The notes under the pieces are model-generated. The model was not told where the DNA came from and did not search any database. It saw nothing but the letters and a program-made list of their open reading frames with translations. A DNA stretch of 64,000 nt from Streptomyces sp. f51 (GTDB taxonomy: Bacteria > Actinomycetota > Actinomycetes > Streptomycetales > Streptomycetaceae). This document shows, piece by piece, positions 45,804 to 54,018 of this stretch. The translations under genes were made by a program, and so were the position numbers. Every line of letters starts with the position of its first letter. Position 1 is the first letter of the stretch. The stretch lies in assembly GCF_037940415.1 (NCBI RefSeq), contig NZ_CP149798.1, positions 6,977,001 to 7,041,000 on the forward strand, written 5' to 3'.

Positions 45804-46300
45804 TCAGCCGTGGTACGAGATGTACCCGTTCCCGTCACGGTCGTTCGCCGACTTGGTGTACGCGTGGACGTCGGCGCGGGCGCCGGAGGACTTGTACAGG
45901 TAGATGGTGTCCTTGTCGTTGTTCCAGATGAAGTTGCAGTTCTGGCGGTAGACGACGTTGCCGGCGTCCGAGTCGGTGCCGCGGCCGCCGCGGAGCTTGA
46001 TGGAGTCGCCCGGCTCGAGGTAGTGGTTCGACGTGAAGGTGAACTTGTTGCCCGTGGCGTCCTTGACGACGTAACCCTTCAGGTTGACGGTCGTGCCCGA
46101 CGAGTAGTTCTTGATCGTCAGGTACTCGTTCCGGGTGTTGCCGCTGGAGCAGCTGTTGGAGTCCCGGCCGGGAGCGTCGTACTGGACGCCCTTGATCTTC
46201 AGCGCGGCGAGTACTCGGCGGCCTGGGCCGGCGCCGTGGCGACGGCGGCGAGCGTGCCGGCAGCGGCGGCGGTGACAGCCAGGACAGTGCGGATGCGCAT
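45804..46300 (-). pseudogene. Frameshifted secreted lamin-tail domain protein
   Basis: The signal peptide starts at ATG 46300 (MRIRTVLAVTAAAAGTLAAV, then ATAPAQAAEYS) but that frame stops at once, near 46199. The mature part continues in another frame: LKIKGVQYDAPG, NEYLTIKNYSSGTTVNLKGY, LEPGDSIKLRGG, ending RDGNGYISYHG, a lamin-tail domain as in many small secreted Streptomyces proteins. Restoring one base near 46205-46212 would rejoin both parts. Total length 497 bp is one short of a multiple of three. Either a true mutation or a read error in a GC run. Confidence 0.82.
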
Positions 46301-46534
46301 GAGGATTCCCCCCTCGGTGGTGCGGATGAAGCTCCCGGAGCATACCGATGATGTGATCAACGAGTGGGGGAGATGTGCGGGATGCGTAGACGCCGGTCGG
46401 CGGCGGGCGTTCCGTTCGGCCCCCGCGGACAGCCCGCCGGCCTGCCGAGGGGCTCGCCGCCACGGCCCCGGCCTGCTGTGACTTCGCCCACGACCTCTTG
46501 TCCCGACAAGAAAGGCATACCTAAGTTTTTACCC

Positions 46535-46801
46535 ATGGCCCCACAGAATCCCCCGCTCCGTCCGGACGCCCCCGGGTTCGTCGAGTTCACCGTCGACCTC
46601 ACCGCCCAGGAGGTCCTGCGCCAGGCCCAGGTCCTCGCCGTCCTCGGTCCCGACTGGGACCCGATGGAGGTCATGCGCCAGGAGGAGGCCGCGTACGAGC
46701 TCCTGTACTCCGGCCTCGACGAAGGGCAGCAGCGCGTGTACGACGGCCTCGTCGCCGCCGGTGTGCTTCCCCGCCGCGGAGACGGCCGTGCTGCCGCTTG
46801 A
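46535..46801 (+). CDS. DUF6400 family small protein
   Basis: 88 residues with the pattern FVEFTVDLTAQEVLRQAQVL, then GPDWDPMEVMRQEEAAYELL, and LDEGQQRVYDGLVAAGVLP. All-helical, acidic and soluble; family function unknown. ATG 46535 follows an unusually AT-rich leader (CATACCTAAGTTTTT). It overlaps the next small gene by 14 bp, so the two are probably an operon. Confidence 0.75.
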   Translation: MAPQNPPLRPDAPGFVEFTVDLTAQEVLRQAQVLAVLGPDWDPMEVMRQEEAAYELLYSGLDEGQQRVYDGLVAAGVLPRRGDGRAAA

Positions 46802-47045
46802 CCCGCAGGCGGACATCGGGCGCCGTGCCTGGGTGGCCTGCCCGCGGTGCGCCGACAGCCGCGGATGCGCCACCTGCGAGGAGCGGCGGTCGTGCTCCGT
46901 CCACTGGCGCTACCTGCTCTCCACCACCGGAAGCCTGCTCCACCTGCAATGCCCGTCGTGCACCCATGTGTGGGCCCACGAGACCGGATTCGGCGCGACC
47001 CGCTCCCTCTGGAGCCGCGTCAGGGGCCCCCGCCCCGGACGCTGA
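46788..47045 (+). CDS. Small Cys-rich zinc-ribbon-like protein
   Basis: About 85 residues. Cysteine pairs WVACPRCADSRGCATCEERR and LQCPSCTHVWAHE suggest one or two structural zinc sites. No enzyme motif. GTG 46788 is the likely start, within the end of the DUF6400 gene; an earlier GTG at 46761 is in frame. The overlap implies co-translation. Function unknown. Confidence 0.65.
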   Translation: MLPLDPQADIGRRAWVACPRCADSRGCATCEERRSCSVHWRYLLSTTGSLLHLQCPSCTHVWAHETGFGATRSLWSRVRGPRPGR

Positions 47046-47247
47046 ACCGGCGGGCCGGCCCCGTGGGAACAGACTTCGCCCACCCCCGAGGACCCGCACG
47101 TCACGGCGGGGTTATCCTCAGGGGCCCCAGGCGGGTCGAACTCGTCCGATGCGCCACTGTGGGAAGATCGCAACCCCGCGCGACAGCAGTCCGGGCCCGC
47201 GCACGCCATCGCTCGTAGATTCGAGCACGCTCGCGGCCCACCGGTGA

Positions 47248-47934
47248 ATGACGGACCGGCCCGCGCGGGTAAAGAAACTCCATGCGCATCTGCGCGAACA
47301 TCCCACTGCCGAAGGACTGCCGGTCTTGGACCTCCCACACTCCGAATCACCTGCCGCGCGACGTCCTGGACGCACATGGACCGTTCGCATCTCCGGCCAC
47401 AGCGACCGCACCGCGTCGGTCACCTGCTCCTCTCCCTGCGCCATGCCGCCGCGGTCCCGCGACCTCGCCGCGCTGCGCCGCTTCGCCGAGGCCCATGTCG
47501 GGGCGCACGCCCGCGCGGCCACCGTCCACGCGGACGCCGCCTGTGCCTGCCGGCAGTCGCAGTGCGCGTCCCACGAGGGCAGCCAGGTGCACTGCATGGG
47601 CAGCGTGCTGCTCGTGCTGCGTCACGATCCGGCCATTGCCCAGGTGTGGACGCTCATGGAAGTCTGCGCCTCCTGTGCCCCGCTGATGACGCACACCCGC
47701 GTCCTGGGCCGTGCGCTGCCCCGCACCCGCACGCCGTCCACGCCCTCCGCGCCGCCGGCCGCCGCCGGTGCCCCGGTGGCCGCTCCCGCGGTTCCCGGCG
47801 GCTTCAGCGCCCCGAGCGGGCCCGGTTTCAACAGCGCGGACGCGCCCCCGGCACCGTCGCGGCGCCGTACCGGCGGACATGGCCGCACCCAGCCCCGACA
47901 GGGCCGCAGGGACCAGGGCAGGTCGCGCGGCTGA
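47248..47934 (+). CDS. Conserved hypothetical protein with Cys/His-rich core
   Basis: 228 residues. The core has ATVHADAACACRQSQCASHE, then QVHCMGSVLLVLRHDP and LMEVCASCAPLMTHTRVLG; these Cys/His groups could bind metal. Residues about 155-228 are Pro/Ala/Arg-rich and disordered. ATG 47248 follows GGTGA. It follows the zinc-ribbon gene by 200 bp on the same strand. I do not recognise a function. Confidence 0.65.
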   Translation: MTDRPARVKKLHAHLREHPTAEGLPVLDLPHSESPAARRPGRTWTVRISGHSDRTASVTCSSPCAMPPRSRDLAALRRFAEAHVGAHARAATVHADAACACRQSQCASHEGSQVHCMGSVLLVLRHDPAIAQVWTLMEVCASCAPLMTHTRVLGRALPRTRTPSTPSAPPAAAGAPVAAPAVPGGFSAPSGPGFNSADAPPAPSRRRTGGHGRTQPRQGRRDQGRSRG

Positions 47935-48247
47935 CCCCGCTCCGCCCGTGAACGGCTGACCGCGCCCTCCGCCCGCACCGGGCCCAGCGCGGTCCCGCCG
48001 GCACCCCGCCCGCCACGGCTCCAGCGCGCCCGCCGGGCCCGCGCGTTCGGGCGACGCGGTCCATGTCGTGCCGGAAGCGGGCGCAAGGACCGTATCGGGG
48101 CATTCTCCTGAACAGTGGTGCGTCGGTTGAGAGTTCACCATCGACTGAAAGACGTTGCAGGATTTTGCGCAACTCTTGCAGGCGTTGCAAGGTGGCACGC
48201 GCCGCGGCTCCCCGGCCGCGGCACTCGCCGACATGAAGGACGCCTCC
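47935..48247. other. Leader region of amylase inhibitor gene
   Basis: 313 bp. The first half is GC-rich with no signal. From 48150 it holds the TTGCA repeat cluster, and AAGGA at 48236-48240 is the ribosome site of the inhibitor gene. No other frame is supported. Confidence 0.6.
48154..48190 (+). promoter_or_regulatory. TTGCA repeat cluster, candidate MalR/Reg1 operator
   Basis: GTTGCAGG (48154-48161), TTTTGCGCAA (48163-48172), CTTGCAGG (48175-48182) and GTTGCAAGG (48184-48192) are spaced 9-11 bp apart, about one helical turn. Streptomyces amylase promoters carry TTGCA-type repeats bound by the maltose regulator MalR/Reg1 (recalled knowledge), which suits an amylase inhibitor gene 60 bp downstream. 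Confidence 0.6.
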
Positions 48248-48619
48248 ATGGTCACCACCAGCCGCTTCGTACCCCCGCACCGGCTCCGGACGGCTCTCGG
48301 CCTGTCCGTCGCGGTTCTGGGGCTGCTGGGTGCCGCCGGCGCACCCGCCACCGCGCTGGAGGCCGACCGGGGTGTCCGCGCCGCCGACGCCGCCGACGCG
48401 ACCCCCGTCCCGGACTGCGTGCACTACTACAGCGACTGGCGCTACACGACCGTCGTGAACGACTGCGACACCACGGTGGACGTCACCGTCACGTACACCG
48501 ACGGGCAGGGCGCTCCGTGCCGCACCCTGCTGCCCTGGGCGATCGCCACCTTCGCCGGCTACGGGCCCCAGCTCAACTACGTCACCGGTCTGAGCGGCTG
48601 CGCACCCGCGAGCGCCTGA
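48248..48619 (+). CDS. Secreted alpha-amylase inhibitor (tendamistat family)
   Basis: 123-residue precursor with a signal peptide (HRLRTALGLSVAVLGLLGAA then APATA) and a mature domain of about 75 residues. It has the family WRY triplet in YSDWRYTTV, 7 residues after the first Cys, and four cysteines spaced 16, 18 and 27 apart, against 16, 18 and 28 in tendamistat. The inhibitor blocks animal-type alpha-amylases by inserting Trp-Arg-Tyr into the active site. ATG 48248 follows AAGGA; ATG 48233 is less likely. The leader carries maltose-regulator-like repeats. Confidence 0.92.
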   Translation: MVTTSRFVPPHRLRTALGLSVAVLGLLGAAGAPATALEADRGVRAADAADATPVPDCVHYYSDWRYTTVVNDCDTTVDVTVTYTDGQGAPCRTLLPWAIATFAGYGPQLNYVTGLSGCAPASA

Positions 48620-48634
48620 CGCCGCCGGGCCCGG

Positions 48635-49294
48635 TCACGGGCAGCGGTAGTCGAGCCGCGCCGAGACGGTGCGGTGCACGGGGGACAGCAGGCGCAGCTC
48701 GGCACGGGCCGCGTAACGGCCGTCGCCCTGGAACGTCCACAGCAGGTGCAGCCGCGCCCGCCTCTGGTTGTGCGTCAGGTCCTCGTGCAGGACCTTCGAC
48801 GAGGTGCCGTCGCTGCGGACCCAGCGGTACGTCAGCTCGCCGGGCCTGCCATTGGTGGTGACCGTGCCGGTGACGTCGGCGGTCTCGTCGCAGCCGGGGG
48901 AGGGCGACGCGGTGGAGACCGTGACGCTCTCGACCGCGAGGGAGGGACCGGAGCGGTGCCACAGGAGGAACGCGACGACGAGCAGCAGCACCAGGACCGG
49001 CAGCGCGTGCCGGCGCCAGGTCCGGCGGCGTACGGGCGCGGCGGGGGGAACCCCGACGACCCGGCGCATGGTGTCGGCGTTCACGCCGGGGCCGAAGCGC
49101 AGCAGGGTGCCCTCGACCCGGTCGGGCCGGATCTCCCCGGCCGTGCCGCCCGACAGGACGAGGGTCTCCGGACCGCCGGTGAGCGCAAGCGTGTCGGAGG
49201 TCTCCGGCCGCTGGATCCAGTGGCTGGCCAGCACCGTCGCGCTGTAGTCGTCGTCGGACGAAGGGGCGCCGGGGGCGCCGGAGTTGTCGCTCAT
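48635..49294 (-). CDS. Membrane protein paired with Ser/Thr kinase
   Basis: 219 residues: a cytoplasmic part of about 100 (SDDDYSATVLASHWIQRP, rich in Ser/Thr and a possible kinase target), one hydrophobic segment ALPVLVLLLVVAFLLWH, and an outside beta-rich domain (DVTGTVTTNGRPGELTYRWV) ending in Cys. The outside part resembles the C-terminal domain of the kinase next door. ATG 49294 overlaps the kinase stop (ATGA). Probably a substrate or co-sensor of the kinase. Confidence 0.78.
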   Translation of the reverse strand: MSDNSGAPGAPSSDDDYSATVLASHWIQRPETSDTLALTGGPETLVLSGGTAGEIRPDRVEGTLLRFGPGVNADTMRRVVGVPPAAPVRRRTWRRHALPVLVLLLVVAFLLWHRSGPSLAVESVTVSTASPSPGCDETADVTGTVTTNGRPGELTYRWVRSDGTSSKVLHEDLTHNQRRARLHLLWTFQGDGRYAARAELRLLSPVHRTVSARLDYRCP

Positions 49295-50940
49295 GTCAGT
49301 GTGCACCGCCGGGTCAGAAGCTGCTGCCAGGCGCCGCCGTCGGCGGAGGCCGGGCGGGTGGTGGCCTGGACGGCCCAGTAGCAGCCCGTTCCCGCGAAGG
49401 TGTGGTCGAGGGCGATGGTGTACTGGGTCGAACCGCTGCGCTGGTACGTGTCCGCCGCGCCGTCCTGGGTCCCGGACTGCCCGCTGACCTCGCCGGTGAA
49501 CCACGCGACCGTGAGGGTGACCGGTCCGGTTCCGTCGGTGGTGACGGTCACCGTCGCCGCCGCCGTCGCGTTGCCCGTCTGCCGGAAGCCGCTGAACGCC
49601 ACGGACTTGACGCCGGTCGTGACGCTGGGCGAAGGGGACGCCGTGGTGGGCTCGGCCGTCGCCGTGACCGGTGGCGTCGGGGGTGCCACGGTGGCCGAAG
49701 GGGACACACCGGCGGTCGTGGACGCCGACACCGTCGGCTGTGCGGTCGCGTCCGTGGCCGAGGCGGAGGGCGTGGCCGGACCCGACACGGACGACGACGA
49801 GGACGGCGTCGGCGAGCCGGAGTCGCCCGTGGCCGTCGGGCCGCCGTCACCGGCCGGCTGCGCGCTGGTCGTGGCCAGTGCCTCCGCGGCCCTGCGCGGT
49901 GTGCCGAAGTCCGGGGCGTGGCGGTCGATGCCGTACGTCAGCAGCAGGGCCGCCACGAGGGCCGCCCCGGCGACGAGCAGTCCGCGCAGGCTCGGCTGCC
50001 AGGTCCGCAGCCAGCCGGGTGCGCCGCCGAGGACCGTGCGCGCCGTGTCCGTGGCGTGCCGCGGCACGGCGGGGGTGGAGGGGAGCAGCAGCAGCGACAG
50101 GGCCGCGAGCGCCGCGAGCCGGCGGCGGCCCCGCTCCTCCCAGTCCGCGCCGTACGCGCCGCCGGCCGTCGCCTCCAGCTCCGCGACGAAGTCCTCGGCG
50201 CGCGCGGGCCGCTGCTCGGGCGCCTTGGCGAGGCCGCGCAGCACGAGGTCGCGCACCGGCTCGGGGACCTCGTCGGCGGGAATCGTCCCGTCCACGTGCT
50301 GGAGGGCCAGCTCGGCGAGGTTCTCGCCGGTGTAGGGCTTGCGCCCGGTCAGGCACTCGAAGAACGTCGCCGTCGCGGCGTACACGTCGGCCGCGGGCGA
50401 GGCGGGCGCGCCGGTCCACTGCTCGGGCGCCATGTACGACGGGGTGCCCGCGATGCCGGCGGTGGTGCCGTCGGTCGCGGCGATCCCGAAGTCGACGAGT
50501 TTCGAGGTGCCGTCCGGGCGGACGAGCACGTTCTCCGGTTTGTAGTCACGGTGGACCACGCCGAGGCGGTGGGCGTCGGCGAGGCCGAGCAGTGAGCCCT
50601 TGAGGAGGACGAGAGCGGCCTCCGGTTCCAGCGGGGCCTGCCGGCCGAGCACGGTCCGCAGGGACACGCCGTCCACCAGCTCCATGACGATGGCCGCGCC
50701 CTCGGGCCCCTCCACGTACTCGTAGAGGCCGGCCACATGGTCGCTGCGCAGCCCGCCGAGCAGCCGCGCCTCCGCCCGGAACTCCTGGACGAAGCCCGGA
50801 CGCGTACGCAGCGACTCGCTGAGGTACTTGACCGCGACCGGATGACCGGTCCCCTCGTGCACGGCCAGCGCGACCCGCCCGCTCGCCCCCGAACCGAGCT
50901 CGCGGGACTCGGTGTAGCCCGGTACCGCCCATGTGCTCAT
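49291..50940 (-). CDS. Eukaryotic-type Ser/Thr protein kinase with extracellular domain
   Basis: 549 residues. Kinase domain at about 8-265: P-loop LGSGASGRVALAV, Lys in HPVAVKYLS, catalytic VVHRDYKPENVLV, DFGIAATDG and GTPSYMAPEQW. Two hydrophobic stretches follow (LAALAALSLLLLP, GLLVAGAALVAALLLTYGI), then a Ser/Thr/Pro linker and an outside domain (GPVTLTVAWFTGEVSGQS to a terminal disulfide-like TGCYW...RRC). ATG 50940 follows GGGAGG. The Tyr in HRDYKPEN is less usual than Leu. Signal sensed is unknown. Confidence 0.92.
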   Translation of the reverse strand: MSTWAVPGYTESRELGSGASGRVALAVHEGTGHPVAVKYLSESLRTRPGFVQEFRAEARLLGGLRSDHVAGLYEYVEGPEGAAIVMELVDGVSLRTVLGRQAPLEPEAALVLLKGSLLGLADAHRLGVVHRDYKPENVLVRPDGTSKLVDFGIAATDGTTAGIAGTPSYMAPEQWTGAPASPAADVYAATATFFECLTGRKPYTGENLAELALQHVDGTIPADEVPEPVRDLVLRGLAKAPEQRPARAEDFVAELEATAGGAYGADWEERGRRRLAALAALSLLLLPSTPAVPRHATDTARTVLGGAPGWLRTWQPSLRGLLVAGAALVAALLLTYGIDRHAPDFGTPRRAAEALATTSAQPAGDGGPTATGDSGSPTPSSSSSVSGPATPSASATDATAQPTVSASTTAGVSPSATVAPPTPPVTATAEPTTASPSPSVTTGVKSVAFSGFRQTGNATAAATVTVTTDGTGPVTLTVAWFTGEVSGQSGTQDGAADTYQRSGSTQYTIALDHTFAGTGCYWAVQATTRPASADGGAWQQLLTRRCTLT

Positions 50941-50962
50941 GACCCATGCCTCCCCGAGACGT

Positions 50963-50997
50963 GGAGCGCGTGGGGCATTCCGGTCCCCACGCGCTCC
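50963..50997. terminator. Terminator after aldo/keto reductase gene
   Basis: GGAGCGCGTGGGG pairs exactly with CCCCACGCGCTCC over a 9-base loop, between the reductase stop (51068) and the kinase start (50940). Confidence 0.9.
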
Positions 50998-51067
50998 AGC
51001 CGTGTGCTGAGACACGATCCGGGCCGCTTCGGTTGCAGACGGCGCGGAACGGTTCGCCGGGCCGCCG

Positions 51068-51943
51068 TCACCCCAGTTCGGCGAGGTCCTCCGCGGTCAG
51101 TTCGAGCGTTCCGGCGGCGATGTTCTCCTCCAGGTGCGCGAGGGAGCCGGTGCCCGGGATGAGGAGGATGTTCGGCGATCGGGCCAGCAGCCAGGCCAGG
51201 GCCACCTGGGGCGTGGTCGCGCCGTGGCGTGCGGCCACGGTCTCCAGGTGTTCGGCGGTGACCGGCTGGAAGCCGCCGACGGGGAAGAAGGGGACGAAGG
51301 CGACGCCGGCCTCCGCGCAGGCGTCGACGAGGGGATCGTCGTCGCGCTGGGCGAGGTTGTACAGGTTCTGCACACAGGCGATCGGCGCGATCTTGCGGGC
51401 CTCGGCGAACTCGTCGGCCGAGATGTTGGAAACGCCGATGTGCCGGATCAGACCCTCCTCGCGCAGCGCCAGCAGCGCTTCCAGGGGCCCGGCCAGGGAC
51501 GCCGTGTCGGCCGCGCCGATGTCGCCCATCCGGAGGTTCACCACGTCCATCCGGTCCAGACCGAGCGATCTGAGGTTCGCCTCGACACCGCGACGCAGAT
51601 TGTCAGGGGTCAGGCCCGTCTTCCGCGCCTCGGGCAGGGAGATGTCCGGGCCTTCGACCAGGGCGCCCACCTTGGTCACGATCACCAGGTCGTCCGGGTA
51701 CGGGTGCAGCGCCTCCCGAATCAGCTCGTTCGCCGAGACCCCGTCCCGTGCGTAGTAGTTCGAGGTGTCGATGTGGTTCACCCCGAGTTCCACGGCGCGG
51801 CGCAGAATCCCCAGTGAGGTGTCACGGTCCGGCCGCTCGCCTCTCGGCCAGCCCGTCAGCTTCATCGAGCCGTAGCCGATCCGCGCGACGCTCAAGTCGC
51901 CGCCGAGTTCCCATCGTTCAGTCGTCGTCACGATCACCACCAT
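51068..51943 (-). CDS. Aldo/keto reductase
   Basis: About 291 residues, NADPH-dependent reductase fold. Visible are the barrel start ARIGYGSMKLTG, catalytic Asp-Tyr region NHIDTSNYYARDGVSANELI, Lys in DDLVIVTKVG and the coenzyme region LLARSPNILLIPGTGSLAH. The catalytic His is not in its usual NLR position (VVNLRMGDIG), so activity may differ. ATG 51943 or GTG 51931 could be the start. It diverges from a flavodoxin-like gene across a hairpin-rich gap. Confidence 0.85.
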   Translation of the reverse strand: MVVIVTTTERWELGGDLSVARIGYGSMKLTGWPRGERPDRDTSLGILRRAVELGVNHIDTSNYYARDGVSANELIREALHPYPDDLVIVTKVGALVEGPDISLPEARKTGLTPDNLRRGVEANLRSLGLDRMDVVNLRMGDIGAADTASLAGPLEALLALREEGLIRHIGVSNISADEFAEARKIAPIACVQNLYNLAQRDDDPLVDACAEAGVAFVPFFPVGGFQPVTAEHLETVAARHGATTPQVALAWLLARSPNILLIPGTGSLAHLEENIAAGTLELTAEDLAELG

Positions 51944-51986
51944 AGACGCCGTGCGCGAGGTGCCGCCGGGGCTGTGGACAGCCGCC

Positions 51987-52056
51987 ACGGGTGCCGTACG
52001 CGGCCCGCGGCGAGGGCCGCGCGCCGGGCGGTCTACGCCGTACGGCCGACACCCGT
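51987..52056. repeat. Nested hairpin in divergent promoter gap
   Basis: ACGGGTG and CCGTACG at 51987-52000 pair with CGTACGG and CACCCGT at 52039-52056, with an inner GCGGCCC/GGGCCGC hairpin (52000-52020). It sits between two divergent genes. It may be an operator set or a leader structure for the rightward gene. Confidence 0.6.
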
Positions 52057-52220
52057 ACGGGGGCGACGCGCCGCCGCGTGGCCCGGGCCCCGCGTTTCCG
52101 TGCGTCGTTCGGGGACAACCAGGCGTCCACGGGAGACGCTGCTCCCGGGCACGTCGACGGGACCCGGCACCGGGCCGCGTCGCCCCGCAACGTCGCAGCC
52201 CCCGCACGAAGGAGTCCCCC

Positions 52221-52961
52221 GTGACCGAGTCACCGTCGCCCTCGGCAGCCGACGACGCGTACCGCTTCGAAGACCTGCGGGCGCTGTTCGTCAACTGCAC
52301 CCTGAAGCCCGCACCCGAGCTGAGCCACACCGAGGGGCTGGTGGACAAAAGCAGCGCGATCATGGAGGCGCAGGGGGTCACGGTCGAGGTCGTACGCGCC
52401 GTCGACCACGACATCGCGCCGGGCGTCTACCCGGACATGACCGAGCACGGTTTCGCCACGGACGACTGGCCGGCCATCCAGGAGCGGGTGATGGCCGCCG
52501 ACATCCTCGTGCTGGCCGGCCCGATCTGGCTCGGCGACAACAGCTCGGTGACCAAGCGGGTCGTCGAACGGCTCTACAGCGGCTCGGGAGTCCTCAACTC
52601 CGCCGGACAGTACGCGTACTACGGGCGCGTCGGCGGCTGTCTGATCACCGGCAACGAGGACGGTGTGAAGCACTGCGCGATGAACCTCCTCTACAGCCTC
52701 CAGCACCTCGGCTACACCGTCCCGCCGCAGGCGGACGCGGGATGGATCGGTCCCGCCGGACCCGGCCCGTCGTATCTCGACCCGGGTTCGGGCGGCCCCG
52801 AGAACGACTTCACCAACCGCAACACCACGTTCATGACCTGGAACCTGATGCACCTGGCGGCCCTGCTGAAGCGGTCGGGAGGCATCCCGGCGCACGGCAA
52901 CCAGCGTTCGCTCTGGGACGCGGGCTGCCACCCGGACGCCCCGAACCCCGACTACCGCTGA
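52221..52961 (+). CDS. Flavodoxin-like NAD(P)H-dependent oxidoreductase
   Basis: 246 residues of the FMN-reductase/flavodoxin fold: ALFVNCTLKPAPELSHTEGL, then ADILVLAGPIWLGDNSSVTK, and YYGRVGGCLITGNEDGVKHC. It would bind FMN and reduce quinones or other acceptors. GTG 52221 follows GAAGGAG. Its stop is 1 bp from the convergent PucR-type gene. Pairing with a divergent aldo/keto reductase suggests detoxification of carbonyls or quinones. Confidence 0.87.
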   Translation: MTESPSPSAADDAYRFEDLRALFVNCTLKPAPELSHTEGLVDKSSAIMEAQGVTVEVVRAVDHDIAPGVYPDMTEHGFATDDWPAIQERVMAADILVLAGPIWLGDNSSVTKRVVERLYSGSGVLNSAGQYAYYGRVGGCLITGNEDGVKHCAMNLLYSLQHLGYTVPPQADAGWIGPAGPGPSYLDPGSGGPENDFTNRNTTFMTWNLMHLAALLKRSGGIPAHGNQRSLWDAGCHPDAPNPDYR

Positions 52962-52962
52962 G

Positions 52963-54018
52963 TCACAGGCTCCGCGCGGGCCAGTCCAGCAGCCGGGCGC
53001 CGATGACCGCGGTCTGGAGGGTGTAGCGGTGCGCTGGGTCGGCGGGGTCCGCGCCCGTGAGCTGGTGGATGCGTTCCAGGCGGTACGTCAGCGCGCGCAC
53101 GCTCAGCGACAGCCGGCGGGCCGCCGCCGCGGCGACACAACCGGTGTCGAAGTACGCGGCGAGCGTGTCCAGGAGCGGCCGGGCGCCGCCGCGCGCTGTC
53201 GTCAGCGGGCCGAGCGCGACGAGGACCAGGTCGGCCATCGCCTGGCGGTCCCGGGTCAGGACGGGGTACACGAGCAGGTCGGCGGCGCGCAGCACGGGCG
53301 CGTCCAGGCCGAGCCGCTCGGCGAGTTCGAGGGCGTTGAGCGCTTCCTCGTAGGAGTGGACGACCCCGCCGGCGCCGGGCTGGGGCCGTCCGATCGCCAC
53401 CTGCCCGCCCTCGGTCGCCGCGTGCGCCTGCTGGGCGAAGTGGGTGAGGACGTCGTCCTGTTCGCCGGGCGCGATGCACAGCATCCGGCCGTCCTTCGTG
53501 GTGAACAGGATGTTGCGGTCGCCGAAGCGGGCGATGAGTGACCGTTCGACCTGCCGGGGCACGGGCGCCGACTCGTCGTAGGCGGCCGGGCCCCGGGCGA
53601 CGGCGACCGCGTGCGTGGGGGAGAGCCGCAGACCGAAGCGCTCCGCGCGTTCGGCCAGGCGGCCCAGGTCGCTGCGCCCGTAGAGCAGGTCGTCGATGAA
53701 CTCGCGCCGGGCGGCCTCTTCCTTGCGTACGGCGAGGAGCTGGGCCCTGTCGTAGCCCTCGGCGAAGGCGTCGATGACCTGTTGGACCGCCGCGAGCGCG
53801 CGGTCGGCGGAACCGGGCGAGGCGGGCCAGGCGGCACGCGCCGCGGAGAGGTGGGCGCTGACGAGGGCGGGCAGTCCGTGCCCGGCGTCGGCGGCGCGTT
53901 CGCCGAGTGAGCGGCGGGACTCGATCTCGTCCCGGGTGAGGCGTCTGCCGGTGACGGAGACATCGGCCAGTATCCGGGCGTAGCCCTCCAGATACTGCTC
54001 GGGTATCCGCCGTTCCAT
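52963..54018 (-). CDS. PucR/CdaR family transcriptional regulator
   Basis: 351 residues. N-terminal helical region, a central CdaR/GGDEF-like domain (about 150-270) and a C-terminal helix-turn-helix of the PucR type: ARRLSLSVRALTYRLERIHQ, then TGADPADPAHRYTLQTAVIG. Such regulators often respond to purine, nitrogen or secondary metabolism signals. ATG 54018 follows GGGGGACG. Neighbour genes do not reveal a target. Confidence 0.88.
   Translation of the reverse strand: MERRIPEQYLEGYARILADVSVTGRRLTRDEIESRRSLGERAADAGHGLPALVSAHLSAARAAWPASPGSADRALAAVQQVIDAFAEGYDRAQLLAVRKEEAARREFIDDLLYGRSDLGRLAERAERFGLRLSPTHAVAVARGPAAYDESAPVPRQVERSLIARFGDRNILFTTKDGRMLCIAPGEQDDVLTHFAQQAHAATEGGQVAIGRPQPGAGGVVHSYEEALNALELAERLGLDAPVLRAADLLVYPVLTRDRQAMADLVLVALGPLTTARGGARPLLDTLAAYFDTGCVAAAAARRLSLSVRALTYRLERIHQLTGADPADPAHRYTLQTAVIGARLLDWPARSL

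Noticed and set aside
46515..46530. Iron box (DmdR site) before the DUF6400 gene
   Set aside because: AGGCATACCTAA fits one half of the consensus but the other half does not match.
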